Assembly (NCBI RefSeq): GCF_900106035.1
Contig: NZ_FNUC01000003.1
Coordinates: 434,001-498,000 of the forward strand
Direction of reading: 5' to 3'
From: Jiangella alba
GTDB taxonomy: Bacteria; Actinomycetota; Actinomycetes; Jiangellales; Jiangellaceae
DNA length: 64,000 bases
This document shows, piece by piece, positions 1 through 7,835 of the stretch. The notes below the pieces were generated by a model, which worked only from the letters and a program-made list of their open reading frames with translations, searched no databases and was not told the origin of the DNA. Position 1 is the stretch's first letter. Each line of letters opens with the position of its first letter. The position numbers and the translations under genes were made by a program.

Positions 1-1419
1 GCCGCCGAGTGGGACGCTGTGGAGCGGGGGGTCGCCCAGCGGGTCCGCGCGCTGGAGGCGTTCCTCGACGACGTGTACGGGTCGGGGCTGGTGTTCCGCG
101 ACGGCGTGGTGCCGCGGCAGGTGGTGGTGTCGTCGCAGCACTTCCACCGGCAGGCGTTCGGCATCCGGCCGCCGAACGGGGTGCGGGTGCACGTGTCCGG
201 CATCGACCTCGTCCGCGACGAGCAGGGCGAGTTCCGCGTCCTCGAGGACAACCTGCGCACGCCGTCCGGGGTGTCGTACGTCGTCGAGAACCGGCGGGCG
301 CTGGCGCGGGTGCTGCCCGACCTGTTCGCCGGGCACCTGGTGCGCCCGGTCGCCGGCTACCCGGCCCGGCTACTGGCGGCGCTGCGTGCGGCCGCGCCGC
401 CCGGCGTCGAGGACCCGACGATCGTCGTGCTGACGCCCGGTGTCTACAACGCCGCCTACTCCGAGCACACGCTGCTGGCCCGGCAGATGGGCGTGCAGTT
501 GGTCGAGGGCCGCGACCTCTCCGTCGTCGGCAACGAGGTGCGCATCCGGACGACGCGCGGGCACCAGCGGGTCGACGTCATCTACCGGCGGGTCGACGAC
601 GACTTCCTCGACCCCGTGCAGTTCCGCGCCGACTCCATGGTCGGCAGCCCCGGCCTGCTCAACGCCGCCCGGGCCGGCAACGTGACGCTGGCCAACGCGG
701 TCGGCAACGGCGTCGCCGACGACAAGCTCATCTACACCTACGTGCCCGACCTCATCCGGTACTACCTCAGCGAGGAGCCGGTGCTGCGCAACGTCGAGAC
801 CTGGCGGCTGGACACGCCGGAGAACATCGCGCAGGTGCTGTCGAACCTCGGCGACCTCGTGCTCAAGCCGGTCGACGGGTCCGGTGGCAAGGGCATCGTC
901 ATCGGGCCGCAGGCGACGGACGACGAGCTGGCGGCGCTGCGCGCGGCGGTCGAGGCGAACCCGCGCGGCTACGTCGCGCAGCGGCCGGTCCGGCTGTCGA
1001 CGGTGCCGACGCTGATCGGCGACCAGCTCGCGCCCCGTCACGTCGACCTGCGTCCGTTCGCCGTCAACGACGGCCGCGAGGTGTGGGTGCTGCCCGGCGG
1101 CCTGACCCGGGTCGCGCTGCCCGAGGGCAGCCTGATCGTCAATTCCAGCCAGGGCGGCGGCTCGAAGGACACCTGGGTGCTGGCGTCGCCCGCCGGCCCC
1201 GCCGAACCGGTCGCCGGGGCGACGAGCGAGACCAGCGCCGTCCTCGCCGGGTCCGGGCTCACCGAGCCCGAGGCCGACCTCCCCGCCGGCGCCGGCGCGC
1301 CCGGCCTGGGCGACCACGTCGACGGACGCCGCCCGCTCGCCGTCCCGCCCGACCTCGGCCCGTCCGAACCACCCCGTGAGCAGCAGCAACAGCAACAACA
1401 GGGGAGGGGCGCATGCTGA
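1..1419 (+). CDS. circularly permuted ATP-grasp protein (DUF404/DUF407 type), 5' end missing
   Basis: The reading frame is open from base 1, so the true start lies left of the window. The protein resembles the circularly permuted ATP-grasp family, whose members are thought to ligate amines or amino acids to carboxylates and which usually sit beside alpha-E and transglutaminase genes, as here. Visible marks are DGVVPRQVVVSSQHF, the ATP-grasp-like segments GIDLVRDEQGEFRVLEDN and KPVDGSGGKGIVIGP, and the RPFAVNDG stretch near the end of the catalytic part. The last 90 or so residues are acidic, Pro/Ala-rich and end in seven consecutive glutamines, so the tail is probably disordered. It overlaps the next gene by 7 nt, which implies one operon. 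The substrate is unknown. Confidence 0.88.
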   Translation, partial: AAEWDAVERGVAQRVRALEAFLDDVYGSGLVFRDGVVPRQVVVSSQHFHRQAFGIRPPNGVRVHVSGIDLVRDEQGEFRVLEDNLRTPSGVSYVVENRRALARVLPDLFAGHLVRPVAGYPARLLAALRAAAPPGVEDPTIVVLTPGVYNAAYSEHTLLARQMGVQLVEGRDLSVVGNEVRIRTTRGHQRVDVIYRRVDDDFLDPVQFRADSMVGSPGLLNAARAGNVTLANAVGNGVADDKLIYTYVPDLIRYYLSEEPVLRNVETWRLDTPENIAQVLSNLGDLVLKPVDGSGGKGIVIGPQATDDELAALRAAVEANPRGYVAQRPVRLSTVPTLIGDQLAPRHVDLRPFAVNDGREVWVLPGGLTRVALPEGSLIVNSSQGGGSKDTWVLASPAGPAEPVAGATSETSAVLAGSGLTEPEADLPAGAGAPGLGDHVDGRRPLAVPPDLGPSEPPREQQQQQQQGRGAC

Positions 1420-2354
1420 GCCGCATCGCGGAGTCGCTGTACTGGATCGGCCGCTACCTGGAGCGGGCCGACGCGAAGGCGCGCGTCCTCGACGTCCACC
1501 TGACCCGCATCCAGGACGAGCCGGGCACCGACCAGGAGCGGCAGCTGCGCACGCTGCTCGCCGCGATGGGCGTCGACCCCGGCGACGGCCCGGTGACGCC
1601 GTCGTCGGTGGTGGGGCTGCTGGCCTTCGACCAGGAGTCGCCGGCGTCGATCACGGCGGCTCTGACGGCGGCCCGCGAGAACGCCCGCGGCGCCCGCGAG
1701 ATCCTCTCCAGCGAGCTGTGGGAGGCGCTCAACGTCACCTGGCACGGCCTCGCCGAACGCCGCATGGCCGCGGCGGTGCTCGGGCCGCAGGTGTTCTGCC
1801 ACTACGTCCGCGAGCGCACCGCCATGACCACCGGGCTGATCTCCACGACGATGGTCCGCGACGACGGCTGGCGGTTCCTGTCGCTCGGGGTCGCGCTGGA
1901 GCGCATCGACATGGCCGCGCGCATGCTGTCGACCCCGGCGCTGGCCGAGGGCCGCCCGTCGGTGCTGGCCGGGCTGCTGCGCAGCGTCGGCGGCCACGAC
2001 ACCTTCGTCCGCGTCTACCAGGGCGCGGTGTCGCCGGCCAACGTCGCGGAGTTCCTGCTGCGCGACCAGCTGTCGCCGCGGTCGGTGGCGTTCTCGCTGG
2101 CCGCCGCCGAGTCGCTGCTGCGCGAGCTCGATCCTGGGCTCGACGACCGCCTCGGCGTGGCCGACGGCGCCCGGCGCGCGCTCGGGCGCATGCGGCTGGC
2201 GCTGGAGTTCCGCTCGTCGGCTGAGCTGCTGGACGACCTCCCCAGCCTCATCGAGTCGCTGCTGCGGCTCACCTCGCGCACGTCCGACGAGGTCACCAGC
2301 CGCTACTTCGGCAAGTCGCTGCTGGTGCGCTGGGCCGAGGAGGTGGCGCTGTGA
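1413..2354 (+). CDS. alpha-E domain protein (DUF403 family)
   Basis: This 313-residue, mostly helical protein begins with MLSRIAESLYWIGRYLERAD, the signature start of the alpha-E (DUF403) family. Alpha-E proteins have no settled biochemical role. They accompany circularly permuted ATP-grasp enzymes and bacterial transglutaminase-like proteases in operons thought to make or process a peptide-like product. The length is normal for the family. The start ATG lies inside the 3' end of the ATP-grasp gene and the stop overlaps the next start in GTGA, so the three products are probably made together. No membrane or signal segment is visible, so a cytoplasmic location is likely. Confidence 0.88.
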   Translation: MLSRIAESLYWIGRYLERADAKARVLDVHLTRIQDEPGTDQERQLRTLLAAMGVDPGDGPVTPSSVVGLLAFDQESPASITAALTAARENARGAREILSSELWEALNVTWHGLAERRMAAAVLGPQVFCHYVRERTAMTTGLISTTMVRDDGWRFLSLGVALERIDMAARMLSTPALAEGRPSVLAGLLRSVGGHDTFVRVYQGAVSPANVAEFLLRDQLSPRSVAFSLAAAESLLRELDPGLDDRLGVADGARRALGRMRLALEFRSSAELLDDLPSLIESLLRLTSRTSDEVTSRYFGKSLLVRWAEEVAL

Positions 2355-3217
2355 CGGCTGGCGGCGGCGCGGCGGGCGGCTGGCTGCTGTCGGTGCGCCA
2401 CCACACCGGCTACCGGTACGCCGCCCCGGTGTCGTTGTCGTACAACGAGGCCAGGGTGACGCCGCGCAGCGACCCCCGCCAGCGGGTGCTCGACGCGACG
2501 GTCGAGGTCAGCCCGGCGGCGTCGCTGTACCGCTACGTCGACTACTTCGGCTCGGTCGTCACGGCGTTCGACGTGCACGCCGCGCACTCGGAGCTGACGG
2601 TGACGGCGAGCTGCGTCGTCGAGACGGCGCCCGCGGGCGAGGCCGCGGAGCCTGAGCCGTGGTCCGTCCTCGCCGACGACGACACCGTCGACGAGCTGGG
2701 CGAATACCTCACCCAGACGCGGCGCACGACGCCGGACGACGAGCTGCTGGGGGTGGCCGGGCAGGTGCGGGCCGCCGCCACGCCCGACGACGGCGCGCGG
2801 CTGGCGGCCGGCTGGACGCACGGCCGGCTGGCCTACGTCACTGGGTCCACCAGCGTGCACACCAACGCCGTCGAGGCGCTCGCCGAGGGCCGCGGCGTCT
2901 GCCAGGACTTCGCGCACGTGACGATCGCGCTGCTGCGCTCGGCCGGGGTGCCGGCGCGGTACGTGTCCGGCTACCTGCATCCGCGCTCCGGCGCCGCCGT
3001 CGGCGAGACCGTCACCGGCGAGAGCCACGCCTGGGTGGAGTGGTGGGCGGGCGGGTGGCGGTCGTACGACCCGACCAACGACGCCGTCCCCGGGCCCGGC
3101 CACGTGGTGGTGGCCCGCGGCCGCGACTACGACGACGTCACCCCGTTGCGCGGCATCTACCACGGCGGCGACAGCCAGTCCCTCGGCGTGACGGTCGAGG
3201 TGACGCGGCTGCGCTGA
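2351..3217 (+). CDS. bacterial transglutaminase-like cysteine protease
   Basis: This 288-residue protein has the N-terminal bacterial transglutaminase domain (VRHHTGYRYAAPVSLSYNEA) followed by a transglutaminase core. The catalytic triad is readable as C184 in GRGVCQDFAH, H226 in GESHAWVEWW and D240 in YDPTND. The family uses the papain-like triad for peptide cleavage or acyl transfer rather than classical protein crosslinking. It starts with GTG overlapping the previous stop by 4 nt and is the last gene of the ATP-grasp / alpha-E / transglutaminase operon. A reasonable inference is that it hydrolyses or processes the product of the ATP-grasp ligase. No signal peptide is visible. Confidence 0.88.
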   Translation: MTAGGGAAGGWLLSVRHHTGYRYAAPVSLSYNEARVTPRSDPRQRVLDATVEVSPAASLYRYVDYFGSVVTAFDVHAAHSELTVTASCVVETAPAGEAAEPEPWSVLADDDTVDELGEYLTQTRRTTPDDELLGVAGQVRAAATPDDGARLAAGWTHGRLAYVTGSTSVHTNAVEALAEGRGVCQDFAHVTIALLRSAGVPARYVSGYLHPRSGAAVGETVTGESHAWVEWWAGGWRSYDPTNDAVPGPGHVVVARGRDYDDVTPLRGIYHGGDSQSLGVTVEVTRLR

Positions 3218-3258
3218 CCCGGCGGCGGTGGCAGACTCCGTGGATGGACGTCGTCGCG

Positions 3259-3287
3259 GATGAGAGACCTCTCATCGGTGTCTCATC
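3259..3287. promoter_or_regulatory. inverted and direct repeats, probable response-regulator box 1
   Basis: GATGAGA-GACC-TCTCATC is a perfect inverted repeat at 3259-3276. A second TCTCATC follows at 3281-3287, exactly 11 bp after the first one (3270-3276). OmpR/PhoB-type regulators bind direct repeats with about this period. The site lies just before the acidic small protein and the two-component genes, and related sites lie at 6367-6383 and 7638-7655. Autoregulation by the response regulator at 5144-5839 is an inference. Confidence 0.6.
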
Positions 3288-3311
3288 GTGCTCTCGCCGG
3301 GCGTGCCGACC

Positions 3312-3668
3312 ATGCTGAGCATGAAGTCGGCGGCCGCGCTCACCATCTCCGCCCTGGCGGTCGTGGCCGCCGGGATCTTCGGCGTGGGCGCCATGCTGGC
3401 CACTCCGTCGACCGGTGACGACTTCGGCGGGCCGGTCGAGGTGGGCCCGTCCGGCCCCGACGGCCAGGAGCCCACCCGCGCGCCGACCACGCCCACCCCC
3501 ACCCCGACCACCCCGACGCCGACCGTCACCACCCCGCCGCCCGACGACACCGGCGGCCAGCCGGTCGAACCGCCGCCACCGGTGCGTCCCGGCGACGACG
3601 ACGGCGACGATGACGGTGACGACGACGGCGATGACGACGGTGACGACGACGGGGTTGATGACGACTGA
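3312..3668 (+). CDS. small membrane-anchored or secreted protein with acidic DDDG-repeat tail
   Basis: I do not recognise a family. The product of about 118 residues has a hydrophobic N-terminal segment (SAAALTISALAVVAAGIFGV) that could be a signal peptide or membrane anchor, then a Thr/Pro-rich linker with PTPTPTTPTPTV-like repeats, a Pro-rich patch, and a tail of five DDDG units ending in DDD. The tail is strongly acidic and could bind divalent cations or basic surfaces. The gene lies directly upstream of, and in line with, a histidine kinase and response regulator. An envelope role linked to that sensor is plausible but unproven. The start is uncertain: ATG 3312 and ATG 3321 both fit, and neither has a clear ribosome site. 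Confidence 0.7.
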   Translation: MLSMKSAAALTISALAVVAAGIFGVGAMLATPSTGDDFGGPVEVGPSGPDGQEPTRAPTTPTPTPTTPTPTVTTPPPDDTGGQPVEPPPPVRPGDDDGDDDGDDDGDDDGDDDGVDDD

Positions 3669-3697
3669 GCCAGGCGCGAGATGACGCGGCCGGCGGT

Positions 3698-5143
3698 GTG
3701 CGGGTCCGGGTCGCCGTCCGGACGCGGGTGCTGGCCGCCGTCCTGGGGGTGGCGGCCATCGGCATGCTGGTGGCCGGCGTGACGTCCTTCCTCGTCCAGC
3801 GCGAACGGGTCGACGCGCGCATCGACGACAACATCGCCCAGGAGGTCGGGGAGTTCCGCGAGTTCGCCGGCGACGGCATCGACCCCGCGACGGGCAGCGC
3901 CTTCACCACCGTCGACCGCTTCCTCGAGGTCGTCCTGCAGCGCAACGTCCCCGACCGCGACGAGGGCCTGCTCGCGCTCGTCGACGGCGAGGTCGCCTGG
4001 GAGCCCGCCAGCGGCGTCAGCGTCCGGCTGGAGGACGACCGCGAGTTCGTGCGGCTGGTCGCCGGCCAGGGCGGCACCACCCGGGTGCGGCCGCACTCGG
4101 TCGAGACCGAGACGCTCGGGCAGCTGCGGTACGTGACGGTGCCGGTCACCGTGCCCGGCGACCCCGCGCAGGGCCTCTACGTCATCGCCTACGCCCGCGA
4201 GATGGAGCAGGCCGAGGTCGTCGACGCCTACCAGACGTTCGCCATCGTCGCCGTGGCGTCGCTGGCGATGGTCGGCGCCGTCGGCTGGCTGGTCGCCGGC
4301 CGGCTGCTGCGCCCGATCCGGCTGCTGCGCGACACCGCCCAGCAGATCAGCGACACCGACCTGTCCAGGCGCATCCCCGTCACCGGCACCGACGACATCT
4401 CCGCGCTGGCCCGCACGTTCAACGACATGCTGGACCGGCTGGAACTGGCCTTCGCCGGCCAGCGCGACGCCCTCGACGACGCCGGGCACGAGCTGCGCAC
4501 CCCCATCACGATCATTCGCGGCCACCTCGAGCTGATGGACTCCGCCGACCCCGCCGACGTCGAGGAGGTCCGCGTCCTCGTCATGGACGAGCTGGACCGC
4601 ATGCGCCGCATGGTCGACGACCTCGTCATGCTGGCGAAGTCGACGCGGCCCGACTTCGTCCACCCGCGCCCGGTCGAGCTGGACCGGCTGGTCGACGAGG
4701 TGCTCGACAAGGCCCGCGCGCTCGCCGACCGGCAGTGGCGCGTCGACGCCCGGGTCACGGCGACCGTGGCACTGGACCCGCAGCGCATCACCCAGGCGCT
4801 GCTGCAGCTGATCTCGAACGCCGTGAAGTTCACCGCGCCGGGCGACGTCATCGCCGTCGGCAGCGCGCTCTCCGGCGCCGAGGTGCGGCTGTGGGTGCGC
4901 GACACCGGCGCCGGCATCGCCGCCGCCGACCTCGACCGCATCTTCGACCGGTTCGCCCGCGCCGACGTCGGCCGCGGCGTCGAGGGCTCCGGTCTCGGAC
5001 TGGCCATCGTCCGCGCGATCGCCGAGGCGCATCGCGGCACCGTCACCGTCGACAGCCGGCCCGGCGACGGCGCGATCTTCACCGTCGCGCTGCCGCTGTT
5101 CGGCGCCGCGGCGGCCGACGACCTCGTGGAGGAGGAAGCGTAG
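3698..5143 (+). CDS. membrane sensor histidine kinase, HAMP/HisKA type
   Basis: This 481-residue kinase has a first membrane helix at about residues 9-31, an extracytoplasmic domain of about 150 residues, a second helix at about 180-202, a HAMP linker, and a HisKA/HATPase core. The phospho-accepting H264 is in DDAGHELRTPIT, the N-box asparagine is N374 in LISNAVKFT, and the G-boxes are DTGAGIA and GSGLGLAI. It would autophosphorylate and pass phosphate to the response regulator encoded directly after it with no gap. Start choice: GTG 3698; no strong ribosome site is visible. The acidic small protein gene ends 29 nt upstream, so co-transcription is likely. The signal sensed is unknown. Confidence 0.92.
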   Translation: MRVRVAVRTRVLAAVLGVAAIGMLVAGVTSFLVQRERVDARIDDNIAQEVGEFREFAGDGIDPATGSAFTTVDRFLEVVLQRNVPDRDEGLLALVDGEVAWEPASGVSVRLEDDREFVRLVAGQGGTTRVRPHSVETETLGQLRYVTVPVTVPGDPAQGLYVIAYAREMEQAEVVDAYQTFAIVAVASLAMVGAVGWLVAGRLLRPIRLLRDTAQQISDTDLSRRIPVTGTDDISALARTFNDMLDRLELAFAGQRDALDDAGHELRTPITIIRGHLELMDSADPADVEEVRVLVMDELDRMRRMVDDLVMLAKSTRPDFVHPRPVELDRLVDEVLDKARALADRQWRVDARVTATVALDPQRITQALLQLISNAVKFTAPGDVIAVGSALSGAEVRLWVRDTGAGIAAADLDRIFDRFARADVGRGVEGSGLGLAIVRAIAEAHRGTVTVDSRPGDGAIFTVALPLFGAAAADDLVEEEA

Positions 5144-5839
5144 ATGAGCAGGATCCTGATCGCCGAGGACGAACCGCGCATCGCGGCGTTCATCGAGAAG
5201 GGGTTGCGTGCCGCCGGCATGACGCCCACCGTCGTCGGCGACGGCCGCGGCGCCTTCGACTACGCCATGACCGGCGGCTTCGACCTCGTCATCCTCGACA
5301 TCGGGTTGCCCGTCATCGACGGGTTCGCGGTGCTGCGGCAGCTGCGCGAGGCGCGCAACGAGCTGCCCGTCATCATCCTCACCGCCCGCGACTCCATCAC
5401 CGACACCGTCGCCGGTCTCGAGGGCGGCGCCGACGACTACATGGCCAAGCCGTTCCGGTTCGAGGAGCTGCTGGCCCGCATCCGGCTGCGGCTGCGCGAG
5501 GACCGCGCCCCCGAGGCGATGGTCCTGCACCACGGCGGGCTGTCGCTGGACCTGCGCACCCGGCGCGCGACGGTCGACGGGCGGACGGTGGAGCTGTCGG
5601 CGCGCGAGTTCGCGCTGGCCGAGACGTTCCTGCGGCACCCGGGCCAGGTGCTCAGCCGCGAGCAGCTGCTCAGCCGCGTCTGGGGCTACGACTTCGACCC
5701 CGGCTCCAACGTCGTCGACGTGTACGTCCGGTACCTGCGGCGCAAGCTCGGCAGCGAGCGGTTCGTCACGGTGCGGGGCATCGGCTACCGCCTCATCAGC
5801 CCCGACGACGACGAGTCCGCCGCGCCGTCCGCCCCCTGA
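5144..5839 (+). CDS. OmpR/PhoB-family response regulator
   Basis: This 231-residue protein has an N-terminal receiver domain with acidic pocket E8/D9, phospho-acceptor D52 (LVILDIGLP) and K102 (MAKPF), followed by a winged-helix DNA-binding domain with the usual LSAREFALAETFLRHPGQVLS and RYLRRKLG features. It begins at the base after the kinase stop codon, so the two are translated as a pair. Response regulators of this class bind direct repeats of about 11 bp. The TCTCATC repeats at 3270-3287 and the related inverted repeats at 6367-6383 and 7638-7655 are good candidate targets. A strong hairpin at 5847-5881 ends the operon. Confidence 0.93.
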   Translation: MSRILIAEDEPRIAAFIEKGLRAAGMTPTVVGDGRGAFDYAMTGGFDLVILDIGLPVIDGFAVLRQLREARNELPVIILTARDSITDTVAGLEGGADDYMAKPFRFEELLARIRLRLREDRAPEAMVLHHGGLSLDLRTRRATVDGRTVELSAREFALAETFLRHPGQVLSREQLLSRVWGYDFDPGSNVVDVYVRYLRRKLGSERFVTVRGIGYRLISPDDDESAAPSAP

Positions 5840-5846
5840 CACGAGT

Positions 5847-5881
5847 GAGCGGCGGGCGTCCGAGGGGGACGCCCGCCGCTC
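5847..5881. terminator. strong bidirectional hairpin terminator
   Basis: A perfect 15-bp stem (5847-5861 pairing with 5867-5881, GAGCGGCGGGCGTCC and its complement) encloses a 5-nt loop. It lies 8 nt after the response-regulator stop and 18 nt from the 3' end of the convergent secreted-protein gene. It has no clear T-run, which is common in high-GC actinobacteria. Confidence 0.85.
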
Positions 5882-5898
5882 GCGGGGGGATGGGCGGT

Positions 5899-6279
5899 TC
5901 AGCCGGCGGACGAGGCGCTGTCCGGCGTGGACGGGCTGGCGGCCGACGCGGAGGAGGCCGGGTCGGCGGGGGAGTTCGCCGAGTCCGCGGTGCCGGCCGA
6001 CGCGGGGTCGGCGGGCGAGTCGGCCGAAGCGGCGGTGTTCGCGCTGGCGGGGTCGGCGGGGGAATTCGCCGAGGTCGGGGAGTTCGCCGAGGCCGCGGAG
6101 TTCGCCGAGGCCGCGGAGTTCGCCGACGACGGCGCCGAGGAGCCCGACGACACGTCGGCCACGTCGGCGGCCGGCGTCTGCGCCCCGTTGAGGATGGGTG
6201 CGGCGACCGCGCTGCCGGCGCCGAGGCCGAGCGCCGCCATCGTGCCGACCGCGAGCCACGTCTTCTTCTGGAGCTTCAT
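5899..6279 (-). CDS. small secreted Ser/Ala/Pro-rich repeat protein
   Basis: The product of 126 residues begins MKLQKKTWLAVGTMAALG, a clear Sec signal peptide with likely cleavage after AVA near residue 27. The mature part is low complexity, built from repeats such as SANSPADPASA and SAASANS, and carries several Asp residues. I recognise no domain. The start was chosen at ATG 6279 because AGGAGGACAACG precedes it; an upstream in-frame ATG at 6324 lacks this. The gene converges on the two-component operon, and a GATGAGA-like box lies about 90 bp upstream of its start, which suggests that the neighbouring response regulator controls it. A cell-surface or wall-associated role is inferred. Confidence 0.72.
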   Translation of the reverse strand: MKLQKKTWLAVGTMAALGLGAGSAVAAPILNGAQTPAADVADVSSGSSAPSSANSAASANSAASANSPTSANSPADPASANTAASADSPADPASAGTADSANSPADPASSASAASPSTPDSASSAG

Positions 6280-6354
6280 CGTTGTCCTCCTGTACTGGGA
6301 CGCCGGAGCGTCTTGTGCTGACATGTACGAGCATCGCCGCCCTGCATGAAGGCT

Positions 6355-7629
6355 TCAGGAGAGCCGCATGAGAGCGTTCTCAGCCGGGCCCGGGCCGCCC
6401 GCCGACGCCGCGTCGAGCCAGCGTGCGGCGAGGTCCAGCCGGTCCGCGGTGGCGCTTTCCCAGTCCGGGTCCTGGGCTCGGTACGGGCCGGTGGCCAGCG
6501 ACAACGTCACCCCGGCGGCACGTAGCCGGAGCTCGGCCGGGTCGACCCGGCCGGACAGCGCGGGCAGCCACTCGGTCAACGCCGCGTGCGCGCCCGCCGC
6601 GGCGTCGAACGGGCCGGAGGCGAGGACGCAGAGGTGCGCCAGCAGGCAGCCGAGGTCGTCGGCGCGGCGGCCGGGGCCGATGGTGTCGATGTCGAGCAGC
6701 CCGCTGACCCCGCCGTGCTCGACGAAGAGCTGGGCGTCGTAGAAGTCGCCGTGCGTCGGCTCGTCGCCGTCCGGGAACGCGGCCAGGCCGTCCGTCACCG
6801 CGGCGGCCAGCGAGCGCGCCCGCGGCCCCAGCGACGGCGCCGCGGCCGCGACCACGCCGGCGTAGTGCGACGCGTGCGCCGACCACGGCGCCCGCCGCGG
6901 CAGGCTCGTCACCTCGGCCGGTAGCCGGTCCAGCAGCGCGACCAGCTCGGCGGGGTCGCGCAGCGCCGTCGTGCCGGACTCCAGCGCGGTCCGCAGCGGC
7001 GTCCCTCGCAGCGGCGCCAGCACGATGATGCCGTCGTCGCTCCAGCCGAGGCTGCGCGGCACCGGCACCCCGGCCTCCGTCAGCACCCGGTGCCGGCTGT
7101 CGACGTCGCGGACCTGGGCCGGGCGCAGCACCTTCACGAACACCCGGTGCCGCTCGGTCACGACCTCGATGACGGCGCGCTTGCGCGGCCGGTACGCGAC
7201 CACCCGCAGCTGGACGCCGTCCGGCGCCAGCCCGAGGCCCTTCAGCAGCTCGCCGACGGACGACGGGAAGCAGGCGGCCGCGAGCCCCGGCAGCTCCGGG
7301 TCGTACGGGAACCGCCACACCTGGACGTACCGGTCGCCGTCGGTGACGACCAGCCCGCCCGGCGGCCGCACGCCCGACACCGAGGCGGCGAACGTCTCCT
7401 CCCGTTCGCCGTCCGCCCACGACGCGCGGACGACGTACGAGGCGGTCGTGCGGTCGCCGGGCCGGTGGTCGACGTCGCGCAGGGTCCAGCCGAGCAGCGA
7501 CGCCCCGGCCGGCGTGAGGGCCGCGTCGAGGATGTCGGGGACGGACGGGCCGGTCAGCAGCGCGAGGCCGGGGTCGGTCGACGGTCCGGGCACGACAGCC
7601 AGCCTGACGGCCGACGATGAGCCGGACAT
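6355..7629 (-). CDS. APH-family phosphotransferase (aminoglycoside phosphotransferase fold)
   Basis: This 424-residue protein belongs to the APH/choline-kinase-like fold. The catalytic loop is HGDFYDAQ (H293, D295) and the metal-binding aspartate motif is LLDIDTIGPG (D313/D315). A lysine in RVFVKVLRP probably contacts ATP phosphate. The family phosphorylates hydroxyls of small molecules, and nothing here fixes the substrate; sugar, antibiotic or metabolite kinases are all possible. The ATG at 7629 lies only 8 nt from a perfect GATGAGA-N4-TCTCATC palindrome, so expression is probably tied to the two-component system nearby. It is divergent from the CNNM-type operon. Confidence 0.8.
   Translation of the reverse strand: MSGSSSAVRLAVVPGPSTDPGLALLTGPSVPDILDAALTPAGASLLGWTLRDVDHRPGDRTTASYVVRASWADGEREETFAASVSGVRPPGGLVVTDGDRYVQVWRFPYDPELPGLAAACFPSSVGELLKGLGLAPDGVQLRVVAYRPRKRAVIEVVTERHRVFVKVLRPAQVRDVDSRHRVLTEAGVPVPRSLGWSDDGIIVLAPLRGTPLRTALESGTTALRDPAELVALLDRLPAEVTSLPRRAPWSAHASHYAGVVAAAAPSLGPRARSLAAAVTDGLAAFPDGDEPTHGDFYDAQLFVEHGGVSGLLDIDTIGPGRRADDLGCLLAHLCVLASGPFDAAAGAHAALTEWLPALSGRVDPAELRLRAAGVTLSLATGPYRAQDPDWESATADRLDLAARWLDAASAGGPGPAENALMRLS
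6367..6383. promoter_or_regulatory. GATGAGA-N4-TCTCATC-like box 3, upstream of the secreted-protein gene
   Basis: CATGAGA-GCGT-TCTCAGC at 6367-6384 matches the two perfect boxes at 3259-3276 and 7638-7655 in spacing and in most bases. It lies about 90 bp upstream of the start at 6279 and inside the 3' end of the phosphotransferase gene. It is imperfect, so confidence is lower. Confidence 0.4.
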
Positions 7630-7637
7630 GAACCGAA

Positions 7638-7655
7638 GATGAGACGGCTCTCATC
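7638..7655. promoter_or_regulatory. GATGAGA-N4-TCTCATC box 2, at the phosphotransferase start
   Basis: GATGAGA-CGGC-TCTCATC is a perfect 7-bp inverted repeat with the same spacing and arms as the box at 3259-3276. It lies 8 nt before the ATG at 7629 on the minus strand. The identity of arms and spacing at two separate promoters points to a shared regulator. Confidence 0.6.
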
Positions 7656-7696
7656 CGCCGCGGCACCGCTGTCGCGCATCAGCCCGAACCCGCCGC

Positions 7697-7835
7697 TAAG
7701 CTGTTGCGGTCACATCACATGGGGGTTCGCGCGTTCGGCGCGCCCCCTCTCGAAGGGAGCTGTGTCCGCCGTGCAGACGGACGCGTCAAGTCGCATACGT
7801 TCATCACGCCACCGTGACGCCGGGCCGGGTGCCCG
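7697..7835 (+). promoter_or_regulatory. long structured leader before the CNNM-type operon
   Basis: A possible -10 element TAAGCT (7697-7702) is followed by about 130 nt before the ATG at 7836. The leader can form a hairpin GGGG...GCGCG-TTCGG-CGCGC-CCCC (7721-7746), a small CCCT/AGGG hairpin (7744-7756) and TCCG/CGGA (7765-7781). I could not match it to the M-box, yybP-ykoY or another named riboswitch by eye. A metal-responsive leader would fit the downstream genes. Confidence 0.3.

Noticed and set aside
3272..6334. Minus-strand 1020-residue open frame over the two-component genes
   Set aside because: It is a shadow of the kinase and regulator genes; composition is His/Arg/Gly/Asp-rich and it lacks a start signal.
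7697..7835. Known riboswitch call for the CNNM leader
   Set aside because: No motif of the M-box or yybP-ykoY class could be seen; only an unassigned structured leader is reported.
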